64,000 nucleotides of DNA from Streptomyces sp. NBC_01408 (GTDB taxonomy: Bacteria > Actinomycetota > Actinomycetes > Streptomycetales > Streptomycetaceae). The stretch is taken from contig NZ_JAPEPJ010000001.1 in assembly GCF_026340255.1 (NCBI RefSeq), forward strand, positions 2,411,001-2,475,000, written 5' to 3'. Under the pieces are notes generated by a model, which saw nothing but the letters and a program-made list of their open reading frames with translations, did not search any database and was not told the DNA's origin. Positions 7,878 to 17,139 of the stretch are shown here, piece by piece (within the stretch, counting starts at the first letter, position 1; every line of letters starts with the position of its first letter). Position numbers and translations under genes: made by a program.

Positions 7878-9284
7878 TCACCGCCTGCGGATCAGCACGA
7901 CCCCTTCGGCCTCGCCCACGAGCTCCCACCGGTGGCCGGGGTGCAGCTGGCCGGCGTAGACGACCGGGTTCTCGCCGGCCCACGCGGAGGAGTTGTCGAG
8001 GGTGATCCAGTCGGGGACCTCCCCGCGGCTGCCGCCGATCCAGAACACCCGGCAGCGGGAGGTCAGCCGGGTCAGCGGGCCGGTGTCGGCCTCCACGGTC
8101 GCCCCGTCGGGGATCCGGCCCAGCAGCCGCTCGATCGCCACGACCCGGTCGGGCTTCTCGTACGTACCGGCCCGCGCGAGCTTCTCGGTCGGCAGGGCGG
8201 TCGCGCTGAGGGCGAGCCCGGCGGCGAGCACGGCGGTGGGCAGCTGGAGGGCGTACGCGCGCAGCCAGGGCCGGTCGCCCCGCCGGGCGGTGTCGATGGC
8301 GTCGACCAGGGCGAGGGTCACGACCGGCATGAGGACGGCGCTGTAGTGCCAGTCGGTGGACCAGTAGTGGTCGTCCCCGGACAGGAACCGCCAGCCGAGG
8401 GTGGGGGCGGCGACCAGCAGCAGCGGGGAGCGGAGCGCGAGCAGGCCGGCGGTGGGGACCAGCACCCACGCGAGGGTGGCGAGCTTGGTTCCGATGCCGG
8501 CGAACGGGCCCGCGCCGTCGATCTTGTCCCAGTAGCCGTACCCGTCGGTGGCGAAGGCCGGGACGATGACGGTGAAGACGAGGACCGCGAAGACCGAGGC
8601 CCCGCCCGCGACGGCGACGGCCGTCCAGGCGGCCCGCCGGTCGGTGGGCAGGGCCCGCCAGGCCACCACCGCGGCCAGGGCGGCGAGCGTGAAACCGAGG
8701 TCCTCCTTGACGAGCAGCAGCGGCAGCCCCCACAGCAGGGCGGCGCCCCAGCGCCGGGCGAGCACCGCCTCCAGGGCGAAGGCCAGCAGGGGCACGGCGA
8801 AGGCGATCTCGTGGAAGTCGAACTCCACGGCCCGCTGGACCCCCCACGAGAGCCCGTACGCCACCCCGAGCGCGATCCCCCGGGCCCGTCCCAGCAGCCG
8901 CGCGGCGGCCCGCGTGACGGGGACGGCGGAGAGCGCGAACAGCCCGGCCTGGGCGACGAGCAGGGTGACGGGGCCGGGGAACACCCGGTAGAGGGGGGCG
9001 ACGAGCGCGATGATCGGGCTGAAGTGGTCCCCGAGGATGTTCGTCCCGGGCCCCTTCAGGTCGGCCACGGGCTCCTGGAGGTGCGCGTAGGCGCGGATGG
9101 CCTGCTCGAATATCCCCAGGTCCCAGGAGGCCCACTCCATCCGCCGGAAGCGCCCGACGGACAGTACGAGATAGACGAGGAACAGCCCGGCGGCCACCAC
9201 GTAGGGCCCCGGCCACGGGACCCGGCCCTGCCTCACCGCGGCCGGGGACGCGGGGGCAGGGCGGGTTATCGCATCGCTCGTCAC
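7878..9284 (-). CDS. DUF2079 family polytopic membrane protein
   Basis: This 468-residue protein has about nine to eleven hydrophobic helices. Its conserved early region includes WASWDLGIFEQAIRAY at about residues 51-66 and GDHFSPIIALVAPLY at about 86-100, the hallmark of the DUF2079 family. These proteins look like GT-C-fold glycosyltransferases, but no activity is established to my knowledge. The C-terminal 130 residues form a soluble domain with FWIGGSRGEVPDWI. The GTG at 9284 has GAGGAG upstream. It follows the toxin gene by 57 bp on the same strand, so it may be read through from the toxin-antitoxin promoter. Confidence 0.85.
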   Translation of the reverse strand: MTSDAITRPAPASPAAVRQGRVPWPGPYVVAAGLFLVYLVLSVGRFRRMEWASWDLGIFEQAIRAYAHLQEPVADLKGPGTNILGDHFSPIIALVAPLYRVFPGPVTLLVAQAGLFALSAVPVTRAAARLLGRARGIALGVAYGLSWGVQRAVEFDFHEIAFAVPLLAFALEAVLARRWGAALLWGLPLLLVKEDLGFTLAALAAVVAWRALPTDRRAAWTAVAVAGGASVFAVLVFTVIVPAFATDGYGYWDKIDGAGPFAGIGTKLATLAWVLVPTAGLLALRSPLLLVAAPTLGWRFLSGDDHYWSTDWHYSAVLMPVVTLALVDAIDTARRGDRPWLRAYALQLPTAVLAAGLALSATALPTEKLARAGTYEKPDRVVAIERLLGRIPDGATVEADTGPLTRLTSRCRVFWIGGSRGEVPDWITLDNSSAWAGENPVVYAGQLHPGHRWELVGEAEGVVLIRRR

Positions 9285-9341
9285 GGGTCTGGCGCTCCTC
9301 GGCCGGGCGGCGTGAACTCCTGCGGACGCGGCGCGGCGAGC

Positions 9342-9716
9342 TCAGACGGTCAGTACGTCGACATCGTAGAGCGGGATGAACTTGTCCCGGGTGACGAGGG
9401 TCAGCCCTTCCGACTGGGCCTGGGCGATCAGCATCCGGTCGAAGGGGTCCCTGTGGTGGAGGGGGAGCTGTCCCGCCCGGATGCCGTGGAGCGCGGTGAC
9501 GGGGAGCGGCCGGAGCTGGCAGTCCCGGGCCCGCTCGGGCAGGTCCTCGGGGCCTTCGAGCTTGCCGAGGGCCTGCTTGACCGCGAGTTCCCATGGGGTG
9601 ACGGCGCTGACGTAGGCGAGCCGTTCGGTGTCGAGCAGGTCCTTGACCCCGTCCGACAGCTGCGGCGAGTCCGTCAGCCACCACACGACGACGTGCGTGT
9701 CGGCCAGGAGCTTCAC
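9342..9716 (-). CDS. PIN-domain ribonuclease toxin, VapC type
   Basis: The 124-residue protein is a compact PIN domain. The four acidic residues expected of the active site are visible: Asp in LLADTH (about residue 6), Glu in TPWELAVK (about 42), Asp in HRDPFDRML and Asp in LVTRDKF. VapC toxins are Mg-dependent ribonucleases that cut tRNA or rRNA when freed from antitoxin. The GTG start overlaps the stop of the antitoxin in GTGA, giving translational coupling with the antitoxin first. Length and motifs look intact, so the toxin is probably functional. Confidence 0.9.
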   Translation of the reverse strand: MKLLADTHVVVWWLTDSPQLSDGVKDLLDTERLAYVSAVTPWELAVKQALGKLEGPEDLPERARDCQLRPLPVTALHGIRAGQLPLHHRDPFDRMLIAQAQSEGLTLVTRDKFIPLYDVDVLTV

Positions 9717-9991
9717 TCGGCTGCCCCGGCGCCCTCGGGGTGCGGAAGCAGGCCGAAGGCTTCGGCGAAGCCGGGGTCGTCGGACATGTCGTCGAAGTCG
9801 TCGGCGAAGACCACAGGCTCCCGCAGGGATCCGCGAGAGGTCCGCAGGACCTTCCCCGAGAGCGGGATCACCTTCGCCACCGGCTCGCCGGCCTTGCTGA
9901 TGATCACCTCTTCGCCGGTCGCGACCGCCTCCAGGATCTTGGAGAAGTTCGTCTTCGCCTCGTGGACGTTGTACTGCCGGGCCGCTTCCAT
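9713..9991 (-). CDS. Phd/YefM-family antitoxin
   Basis: The 92-residue protein starts with YNVHEAKTNFSKILEAVATGEEVIISKAGEPVAKVIPL, the usual Phd/YefM fold (about residues 6-45) that dimerises and binds DNA. The C-terminal half is acidic (DDFDDMSDDPGF), as expected for the disordered part that wraps the toxin. The ATG at 9991 was chosen over an earlier in-frame start because the Phd fold begins right after it. I see no clear palindromic operator upstream, in contrast to the second module at 19674-19982. Confidence 0.88.
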   Translation of the reverse strand: MEAARQYNVHEAKTNFSKILEAVATGEEVIISKAGEPVAKVIPLSGKVLRTSRGSLREPVVFADDFDDMSDDPGFAEAFGLLPHPEGAGAAE

Positions 9992-10211
9992 GGGCACTCC
10001 AAGGCAGGTGTGGTGGGCTAACCGCTGGACCAAGCGTAATCAGATCGGAGCAGTCCGCGCCAGCTCCGTCACCCGCACGGGGACCGGAATCCCACGCGCG
10101 GGGGACCCGGGGGCGTCGTAGGGTGGGAACCCCCGGCCCGTGAGACGTGTCGGGCCCTTCGCGTTGCCCCATCGCACCCTCACGACCTTCACCGGACGGA
10201 AAGCCCCCTTC

Positions 10212-13200
10212 ATGAGCCTGCACGGACTGCTCGACGCCGTCACCCGGGATCCCGCTCTCGCCGAGGCGGTCACCGCGGCCGGGGACGGCAACCGCATGCA
10301 CGTGGACCTGGTCGGCCCGGCCGCGGCGCGGCCCTTCGCGATCGCCGCGCTGGCCCGGGAGACCCGGCGGACCGTCCTCGCGGTCACCGCCACCGGGCGC
10401 GAGGCCGAGGACCTCGCCGCCGCGCTGCGCTCGCTGCTGCCGCCCGACGAAGTGGTGGACTACCCGTCCTGGGAGACGCTCCCGCACGAGCGGCTCAGCC
10501 CGCGCAGCGACACCGTCGGCCGCCGGATCGCCGTTCTGCGCCGGCTCGCGCACCCGGTCGCGGACGACCCCGCCGCCGGGCCCGTCTCGGTCGTGGTCGC
10601 CCCCATCCGGTCCGTGCTCCAGCCGCAGGTCAAGGGGCTCGGGGACCTCGTACCCGTGAGCCTGCGGCAGGGCGGCAGCGCCGACCTCGGCGAGATCACC
10701 CAGGCGCTGGCCGCCGCCGCGTACGCCCGCGTCGAGCTGGTCGAGAAGCGCGGGGAGTTCGCCGTGCGCGGCGGCATCCTCGACGTATTCCCGCCCACCG
10801 AGGAACACCCGCTGCGCATCGAGTTCTGGGGCGACGAGGTCGAGGAGATCCGTTACTTCAAGGTCGCCGACCAGCGGTCCCTGGAGATCGCCGAGCACGG
10901 ACTGTGGGCCCCGCCCTGCCGCGAGCTGCTGCTGACCGACGAGGTGCGCGAACGGGCCGCGGCCCTCGCCGAGGCCCACCCCGAGCTGGGCGAGCTGCTG
11001 AACAAGATCGCCGAGGGGATCGCCGTAGAGGGCATGGAATCCCTGGCGCCGGTCCTGGTCGACGACATGGAGCTGCTGATCGACGTACTGCCCGCCGGGG
11101 CGATGGCCGTCGTCTGCGACCCCGAGCGGGTACGGACCCGCGCCGCCGACCTCGTGGCCACCTCCCAGGAGTTCCTGATGGCCTCCTGGGCGGCCACCGC
11201 GGGCGGCGGCGAGGCCCCCATCGACGTGGGCGCCGCCTCGCTGCGCGGGATCGCGGACGTACGGGATCACGCCCGCGAGCTGAACATGATGTGGTGGTCG
11301 GTCTCCCCCTTCGCCGCCGACGAGACGCTGACACATGCCGCTGACGCGGCGTGGGCCGGCGGGGACACCCTCAAGCTCGGCATGCACGCCCCCGAGGCCT
11401 ACCGCGGTGACACCGCCCGGGCGCTGGCCGACACCAAGGGCTGGATCGCCGACGGCTGGCACACCGTCTACCTCACCGAGGGCCACGGCCCGGCCGCCCG
11501 CACCGTGGAGGTGCTCGGCGGCGAGGGGATCGCGGCCCGCCTGGAGGCGGACCTGCGCACCCTGGAGCCCAGCCTGGTCCACGTCGCCTGCGGCTCCCTC
11601 GACAACGGGTTCGTCGACCCGGCGCTCAAGATCGCCGTCCTCACCGAGACGGACCTGACCGGCCAGCGCACCGCCACCAAGGACCTCGGCCGGATGCCGA
11701 CCCGGCGCCGCAAGACGATCGACCCGCTGACCCTGGAGGTCGGCGACTACATCGTCCACGAGCAGCACGGCGTCGGCCGCTACATCGAGATGGTCCAGCG
11801 GACGGTGCAGGGCGCCACCCGCGAGTACCTCCTCGTCGAGTACGCGCCGGCCAAGCGCGGCCAGCCCGGCGACCGGCTCTACATCCCCACCGACCAGCTG
11901 GAGCAGGTCACCAAGTACGTCGGCGGCGAGGCCCCGACCCTGCACCGGCTCGGCGGCGCCGACTGGACCAAGACCAAGGCGCGCGCCAAGAAGGCCGTCA
12001 AGGAGATCGCCGCCGACCTCATCAAGCTCTACAGCGCGCGCATGGCGGCGCCCGGCCACGTCTTCGGCCCGGACACCCCCTGGCAGCGCGAGCTGGAGGA
12101 CGCCTTCCCGTACGCGGAGACGCCCGACCAGCTCACCACCATCGCCGAGGTCAAGGAGGACATGGAGAAGTCGGTCCCGATGGACCGGCTGATCTGCGGC
12201 GACGTGGGCTACGGCAAGACGGAGATCGCGGTCCGCGCCGCCTTCAAGGCGGTGCAGGACGGCAAGCAGGTCGCCGTACTGGTCCCCACCACGCTGCTCG
12301 TGCAGCAGCACTTCGGCACCTTCTCCGAGCGCTACAGCCAGTTCCCGGTGAAGGTGAAGGCGCTGTCCCGCTTCCAGGGCGAGGCCGAGTCCAAGGTCAC
12401 CCTGGAGGGGCTGCGCGAGGGCTCGGTGGACGTGGTCATCGGCACCCACCGGCTGTTCTCGCAGGAGACGAAGTTCAAGGACCTGGGCCTGGTCATCGTC
12501 GACGAGGAGCAGCGGTTCGGCGTGGAGCACAAGGAGCAGCTGAAGAAGCTCCGCGCCAACGTCGACGTGCTCACGATGTCCGCGACGCCGATCCCGCGCA
12601 CCCTGGAGATGGCGGTGACCGGCATCCGCGAGATGTCGACGATCACCACCCCGCCGGAGGAGCGGCACCCGGTGCTCACCTTCGTCGGCCCGTACGAGGA
12701 GAAGCAGATCGGCGCGGCCGTCCGCCGCGAACTGCTGCGCGAGGGCCAGTGCTTCTACATCCACAATCGGGTCGAGTCCATCGACCGGGCGGCCGCCAAG
12801 CTCCGCGAGATCGTGCCCGAGGCGCGGATCGCGACGGCGCACGGCCAGATGTCGGAGCAGGCCCTGGAACAGGTCGTCGTGGACTTCTGGGAGAAGAAGT
12901 TCGACGTGCTGGTGTCCACCACGATCGTGGAGTCGGGCATCGACATCTCCAACGCGAACACCCTGATCGTGGAGCGCGGCGACAACTTCGGCCTCTCCCA
13001 GCTGCACCAGCTGCGCGGCCGCGTGGGCCGCGGCCGCGAGCGCGGGTACGCGTACTTCCTGTACCCGCCGGAGAAGCCGCTGACCGAGACCGCGCACGAG
13101 CGGCTCGCGACGATCGCCCAGCACACCGAGATGGGCGCCGGCATGTACGTGGCGATGAAGGACCTGGAGATCCGCGGCGCGGGCAACCTGCTCGGCGGCG

Positions 13201-13769
13201 AACAGTCCGGCCACATCGCGGGCGTCGGCTTCGACCTGTACATCCGCATGGTCGGCGAGGCCGTCGCCGACTACCGGGCGGCCGTCGAAGGCGGGGTGGA
13301 GGAGGAGCCGCCGCTGGAGGTCAAGATCGAGCTGCCGGTCGACGCGCACGTCCCGCACGACTACGCGCCGGGCGAGCGGCTGCGCCTGCAGGCCTACCGG
13401 TCCATCGCCTCCGCGAACTCGGAGGAGGACATCAAGGCCGTACGGGAGGAGCTCACCGACCGCTACGGCAAGCTGCCCGAGTCGGTGGAGAACCTGCTGA
13501 TGGTGGCGGGGCTGCGGATGTTCGCCCGGGCCTGCGGGGTCGGCGACATCACCCTCCAGGGCCCCAACATCCGCTTCGGGCCGGTGGAGTTGCGCGAATC
13601 GCAGGAGCTGCGCCTGAAGCGGCTCTACCCGGGGGCGGTGCTCAAGCCCGCGACCTCGCAGGTGCTGATCCCGCGGCCGAAGACGGCCAGGGTCGGCGGG
13701 AAGCCGCTGGTCGGGCGGGAACTGCTGGCCTGGACCGGGGAGTTCCTCACCACGATCCTCGGTTCGTGA
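10212..13769 (+). CDS. mfd: transcription-repair coupling factor Mfd
   Basis: This 1185-residue protein has the full Mfd order. A UvrB-like N-terminal region comes first, then the CarD-like RNA-polymerase-interacting domain around 507-570 (VGDYIVHEQHGVGRYIEM). A RecG-like translocase follows, with Walker A GDVGYGKTE near 662-670 and the DEEQRFGVEHK box near 763. The TRCF C-terminal domain closes the protein. Mfd displaces stalled RNA polymerase at lesions and recruits UvrA. The ATG at 10212 gives MSLHGLLDAV, the usual start in Streptomyces homologues. Length is normal for the family. It is monocistronic, with a terminator just downstream. Confidence 0.97.
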   Translation: MSLHGLLDAVTRDPALAEAVTAAGDGNRMHVDLVGPAAARPFAIAALARETRRTVLAVTATGREAEDLAAALRSLLPPDEVVDYPSWETLPHERLSPRSDTVGRRIAVLRRLAHPVADDPAAGPVSVVVAPIRSVLQPQVKGLGDLVPVSLRQGGSADLGEITQALAAAAYARVELVEKRGEFAVRGGILDVFPPTEEHPLRIEFWGDEVEEIRYFKVADQRSLEIAEHGLWAPPCRELLLTDEVRERAAALAEAHPELGELLNKIAEGIAVEGMESLAPVLVDDMELLIDVLPAGAMAVVCDPERVRTRAADLVATSQEFLMASWAATAGGGEAPIDVGAASLRGIADVRDHARELNMMWWSVSPFAADETLTHAADAAWAGGDTLKLGMHAPEAYRGDTARALADTKGWIADGWHTVYLTEGHGPAARTVEVLGGEGIAARLEADLRTLEPSLVHVACGSLDNGFVDPALKIAVLTETDLTGQRTATKDLGRMPTRRRKTIDPLTLEVGDYIVHEQHGVGRYIEMVQRTVQGATREYLLVEYAPAKRGQPGDRLYIPTDQLEQVTKYVGGEAPTLHRLGGADWTKTKARAKKAVKEIAADLIKLYSARMAAPGHVFGPDTPWQRELEDAFPYAETPDQLTTIAEVKEDMEKSVPMDRLICGDVGYGKTEIAVRAAFKAVQDGKQVAVLVPTTLLVQQHFGTFSERYSQFPVKVKALSRFQGEAESKVTLEGLREGSVDVVIGTHRLFSQETKFKDLGLVIVDEEQRFGVEHKEQLKKLRANVDVLTMSATPIPRTLEMAVTGIREMSTITTPPEERHPVLTFVGPYEEKQIGAAVRRELLREGQCFYIHNRVESIDRAAAKLREIVPEARIATAHGQMSEQALEQVVVDFWEKKFDVLVSTTIVESGIDISNANTLIVERGDNFGLSQLHQLRGRVGRGRERGYAYFLYPPEKPLTETAHERLATIAQHTEMGAGMYVAMKDLEIRGAGNLLGGEQSGHIAGVGFDLYIRMVGEAVADYRAAVEGGVEEEPPLEVKIELPVDAHVPHDYAPGERLRLQAYRSIASANSEEDIKAVREELTDRYGKLPESVENLLMVAGLRMFARACGVGDITLQGPNIRFGPVELRESQELRLKRLYPGAVLKPATSQVLIPRPKTARVGGKPLVGRELLAWTGEFLTTILGS

Positions 13770-13781
13770 CCACGAGCTGAT

Positions 13782-13819
13782 CCCCGGTCCGGCACCACGA
13801 CGGCAGCGCCGGACCGGGG
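13782..13819. terminator. hairpin terminator between mfd and a convergent lipoprotein gene
   Basis: A perfect 12-bp inverted repeat, CCCCGGTCCGGC at 13782-13793 and GCCGGACCGGGG at 13808-13819, surrounds a 14-base loop. It ends one base before the stop codon of the convergent gene and probably serves both. Confidence 0.78.
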
Positions 13820-13820
13820 C

Positions 13821-14675
13821 TCAGGCCGCCTCGCCGGGGATGCCGCCGCCCTGCTTCGACAGGTCCAGGACGTCGGCGTCCTTGGGGGAGGTGGTGTCGA
13901 CGGGGGTGCCGTAGGCGGAGAAGAGGATCTCCCCGTCGCTGTCCCCGGAGATGACCGACTTCAGCAGGTAGGGCGTGCCCCGGGTGGCCACGGTGTCGAC
14001 GGACGTGCCCTCGCGGACCGGTGAGGTGATGGTGATCGCCGGCTGGCCGTCGACCACCGTCGCCGCGCCCTTGCGGGCCAGCGGGCTGGCCTTGGTCGTG
14101 CCGCCCGTCAGATGGGACAGGTCGCAGCTGCTGGTCATCGTGGCGGCGCGGGGGTCGGAGGTCGGTATCTTCACCCAGCGGTCGGCGAGGGTCGCCACCA
14201 TCTGGTCGGTCTGCTTGCGCGGGGTGTTCTTCATCCCGGCCGCCCCCCGCCAGTAGGCGGCGTCGCCCTTGAAGTGGATGAGGTCGGGGGACTTGATGAG
14301 GTTCAGCGTGCCCATGCCCTGGAGCCGGATGACGCCGTTGCAACTGCCCTTCTTGTCGAGGGAGAGGTCGATCTCCATCGGCTTGCCGTCCTCGGTGACC
14401 TTGGCGGTCACGTGGACCGACTCGGCCTTGCTCGTCGCCTCGCGGGAACGGGTCAGGATCTCGGCCGCGGACAGGTCGGCGAAGTCACCGGAGCCGCCGG
14501 CCGGCGCGGAGGGCGAGGCGGAGGGCGCGGGCGTCCCGCCCGCCGCCCCCACCGGGGTGCGGGCCGCCCGGCCGATCTCCGCGGCCTTGTCCCCGCCGCC
14601 GACGGCCGTGCAGGCCGTCAGGGCGCACAGGGCCGAGGTGGCGAGCGCCGTCACGGCGATCGTTCGAGTACGCAT
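13821..14675 (-). CDS. secreted lipoprotein, LppX/LprG-like size
   Basis: The 284-residue protein has a lipoprotein signal peptide, MRTRTIAVTALATSALCALTACT, with lipobox LTAC and Cys at about residue 22. A Ser/Pro/Gly-rich spacer follows to about 62. The mature part has LSAAEILTRSREATSKAESVHVTAKV and later repeated beta-strand patterns, which suits the LolA/LppX/LprG fold of lipid-binding lipoproteins, though I cannot confirm this without a structure search. The ATG at 14675 sits 8 bases from GGGGGG; the upstream ATG at 14681 is too close to it. It is anchored outside the membrane. Its partner is unknown. Confidence 0.82.
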   Translation of the reverse strand: MRTRTIAVTALATSALCALTACTAVGGGDKAAEIGRAARTPVGAAGGTPAPSASPSAPAGGSGDFADLSAAEILTRSREATSKAESVHVTAKVTEDGKPMEIDLSLDKKGSCNGVIRLQGMGTLNLIKSPDLIHFKGDAAYWRGAAGMKNTPRKQTDQMVATLADRWVKIPTSDPRAATMTSSCDLSHLTGGTTKASPLARKGAATVVDGQPAITITSPVREGTSVDTVATRGTPYLLKSVISGDSDGEILFSAYGTPVDTTSPKDADVLDLSKQGGGIPGEAA

Positions 14676-14866
14676 GAACATTTCCCCCCTGGAACAACGT
14701 CAGCCCACGAGACTAGCCGTCATCACCCGTCGTGCGCGCGGGGGTTGTGGCCCGGCGCGTCAGCCCGACCAGCATACGTGTGAACCGAGTTGACGGGCTG
14801 TGTGGAAAATTGGTGAGTTCACGCTGTGAATCGGTCTCTCGTGTGTGTACCGGTATGCTCCCCGGC

Positions 14867-17029
14867 ATGTTCGAGGAGACCGGCGCCGCCGAGAACGCCG
14901 CAGCCGGCGCAGCAATCCCAGCCGCAGCCCCCGCCGACGCCGCAGCCCCCGCCGACGCCGTAGCCGCGGGCGCGGAGGTCACCGCTGCCGAGGTCGCCCG
15001 CCTGGCCGGGGTGGGCCGCGCCGCCGTCAGCAACTGGCGCCGCCGCCACGCCGACTTCCCCAAGCCCGTCGGAGGCACCGAGACCAGCCCCTCCTTCTCC
15101 CTGCCCGCAGTGCGGGACTGGCTGCGGGCCCAGGGCAAGCTCGCCGAGGTCCCGTTGCGCGAGCGGGTCTGGCAGCAGGTCGCCGCCCATCCCGGCGGAG
15201 CCGTCGCCGCGCTGGTGAAGGTGGGCGGCGCGCTCCTCGTCGTACGGGACCGGCCCACCGACTGGCTGGAGCTGACCGCCGTCTCCGACGAGCGCATGGT
15301 CACCCTGCTGCGCCCCGTCCTCGACCAGGTGCTCGGCGCCCGGCTCGGGCCCGCCCACCCGCTCGCCTCTGCCCCGGTCCCGCCCGCGGCCGGGCCGCTG
15401 CTGCGCGCCGCCGCCGAACTCGCCGCCGAACTCGGCGCCCGCAAGGCCTTCGAGTTCCTCCTCGGCCGGCACCTCGACGCCAACCCCCGGCAGTACACGC
15501 GCACCCCCGACGCCCTCGCCGAGCTGATGGCCGCCCTCGCCGGACCCTCCTGCCGTACCGTCCTGGACCCCGCCTGCGGCACCGGCACCCTGCTGCGGGC
15601 CGTCCGTGCCGGCAGCGCCGTTGACGGCGACACCGCCCTGTACGCCCAGGACTCCTCGCCCGAACTCGCCGCCCTCACCGCCCTGCGCCTGGCCCTGCAC
15701 GGCTCCGCACGGATCCGGACGGCCGCCGGCGACAGCCTGCGCGCAGACGCCTTCGCCCGGCCCGCCGTCGACGCCGTCCTCAGCCACCCGCCGTTCAACG
15801 AACGCAACTGGGGACACGAGGAACTGGCCTACGACCCGCGCTGGGAGTACGGCTTCCCGGCCCGCGCCGAATCCGAACTCGCCTGGGTCCAGCACGCCCT
15901 GGCCCACCTCCGCGAAGGCGGCACCGCCGTCCTGCTCCTGCCGCCCGCCGTCGCCGCCCGCCGCTCCGGCCGCCGCATCCGCGCCGACCTGCTGCGCCGC
16001 GGCGCGCTGCGGGCCGTCGTCGCGCTCCCGGCCGGCGCGGCCCCGCCGCACGGGGTTCCGCTGCACCTGTGGGTGCTGCGCAGGCCCGCCCCGCAGGTGG
16101 CGCCCCCGGCCGGGCTGCTCCTCATCGACGGCGCGGCCGCAGCCCCCGCCGGCGACACCCCGGCCGCGGGACCCTTCGCCGAGGGCCGCCCCCGGGCCCG
16201 GTGGTCCGCCGTGCACCACGCGGTGCAGGAGGCCTGGGCGGCGTACGACCGCACCGGTGCGGTGGAGGAGGTCCCGGGTTTCAGCCGCCTGGTGCCGGTC
16301 ATCGACCTCCTCGACGACGACGTGGACCTCACTCCGGCCCGCCACCTGCCGCCCCCGGCCGCGGGCGGCGGACCGGCCGGGCTGGACGCCGTACGGGAAC
16401 GGCTCGACGAGAGCCTCGCCCGGGCGGCCCGGCTGAGCCCCCCGCCCGCCCCGCCCACCGCCCCGGCGTCCCGGCCGCCGCTGACCACCGTCGGCGAACT
16501 CCTGCGCGCCGGAGCCCTGGCGCTGCACACCGGCACCGGCAGCGGAACCGGTACGGCGCCCGTCCTCACCGAGCAGGACGTGTACGCCGCCCGCGGCCCC
16601 TCCGGCACCCTGGCGGCCGCCGCCGACGAGCCCGTACTCACCGCCCCCGGCGACGTCCTCGTCCCCGTCGCCGGCGGCGCCGCCGTAGCCCGCGTCGTCT
16701 CCGCCGCCACCGCGGGCGCGGTGCCCGGCCGGGGCCTGGTCCTGCTGCGCCCCGACCCGGCCGCCCTCGACCCGTGGTTCCTGGCCGGATTCCTGCGCGG
16801 CAGCGCCAACAACCGCCGTGCCAGCAGCCACGCCTCCACCACCAGCCGGCTCGACGTACGCCGTGTGCAGCTGCCCCGGCTGCCGCTGGAGCGACAGCAG
16901 CGCTACGGGGTCCGCTTCCGCGCGCTCGCCGAGTTCGAGGACGCGCTGCGGCTGGCGGGACGGCTCGGGGAGCAGCTGGTGCAGGGCCTGTACGACGGTC
17001 TGTCGGACGGCACGGTCCTGCCGGAGTGA
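14867..17029 (+). CDS. N-6 DNA methylase-like protein with N-terminal HTH and altered catalytic motif
   Basis: The protein has about 720 residues. An HTH-like segment lies at about 39-92 (VARLAGVGRAAVSNWRRRH), then a HsdM-type methylase domain with AdoMet motif I DPACGTGTLL at about 235-244. Motif IV, which is [N/D/S]PP[F/Y] in active enzymes, reads SHPPFN at about 306-310, so the catalytic Asn is replaced by His. The C-terminal third resembles an HsdS-like target-recognition half (LPRLPLERQQRYGVRFRALAEFE). No restriction or specificity subunit gene is adjacent. It may therefore act as a DNA-binding factor and not as a methylase. No ribosome-binding site is obvious; ATG 14855 is an alternative start. 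Confidence 0.8.
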   Translation: MFEETGAAENAAAGAAIPAAAPADAAAPADAVAAGAEVTAAEVARLAGVGRAAVSNWRRRHADFPKPVGGTETSPSFSLPAVRDWLRAQGKLAEVPLRERVWQQVAAHPGGAVAALVKVGGALLVVRDRPTDWLELTAVSDERMVTLLRPVLDQVLGARLGPAHPLASAPVPPAAGPLLRAAAELAAELGARKAFEFLLGRHLDANPRQYTRTPDALAELMAALAGPSCRTVLDPACGTGTLLRAVRAGSAVDGDTALYAQDSSPELAALTALRLALHGSARIRTAAGDSLRADAFARPAVDAVLSHPPFNERNWGHEELAYDPRWEYGFPARAESELAWVQHALAHLREGGTAVLLLPPAVAARRSGRRIRADLLRRGALRAVVALPAGAAPPHGVPLHLWVLRRPAPQVAPPAGLLLIDGAAAAPAGDTPAAGPFAEGRPRARWSAVHHAVQEAWAAYDRTGAVEEVPGFSRLVPVIDLLDDDVDLTPARHLPPPAAGGGPAGLDAVRERLDESLARAARLSPPPAPPTAPASRPPLTTVGELLRAGALALHTGTGSGTGTAPVLTEQDVYAARGPSGTLAAAADEPVLTAPGDVLVPVAGGAAVARVVSAATAGAVPGRGLVLLRPDPAALDPWFLAGFLRGSANNRRASSHASTTSRLDVRRVQLPRLPLERQQRYGVRFRALAEFEDALRLAGRLGEQLVQGLYDGLSDGTVLPE

Positions 17030-17139
17030 GCGGTTGTGCGGCGACCGTACAACGGTTGGGGCATCCCCTCACCGATGGCCGGGGACGCTGTATACGCTCA
17101 GACCCGAAACCCTTTCCGCACGGCCCGTCAGGAGCAGCG

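Noticed and set aside
5032..9684. A minus-strand frame of about 1550 codons opposite the first ABC permease
   Set aside because: Composition is antisense-like and it crosses two convergent transcription units and a terminator. The permease and the DUF2079 gene explain the coding signal.
9342..13358. A minus-strand open frame of over 1300 codons opposite mfd
   Set aside because: It is the antisense shadow of mfd in high-GC DNA, with Asp/Gly/Arg-rich, non-family sequence. Only its C-terminal 124 residues, the PIN toxin, are real.
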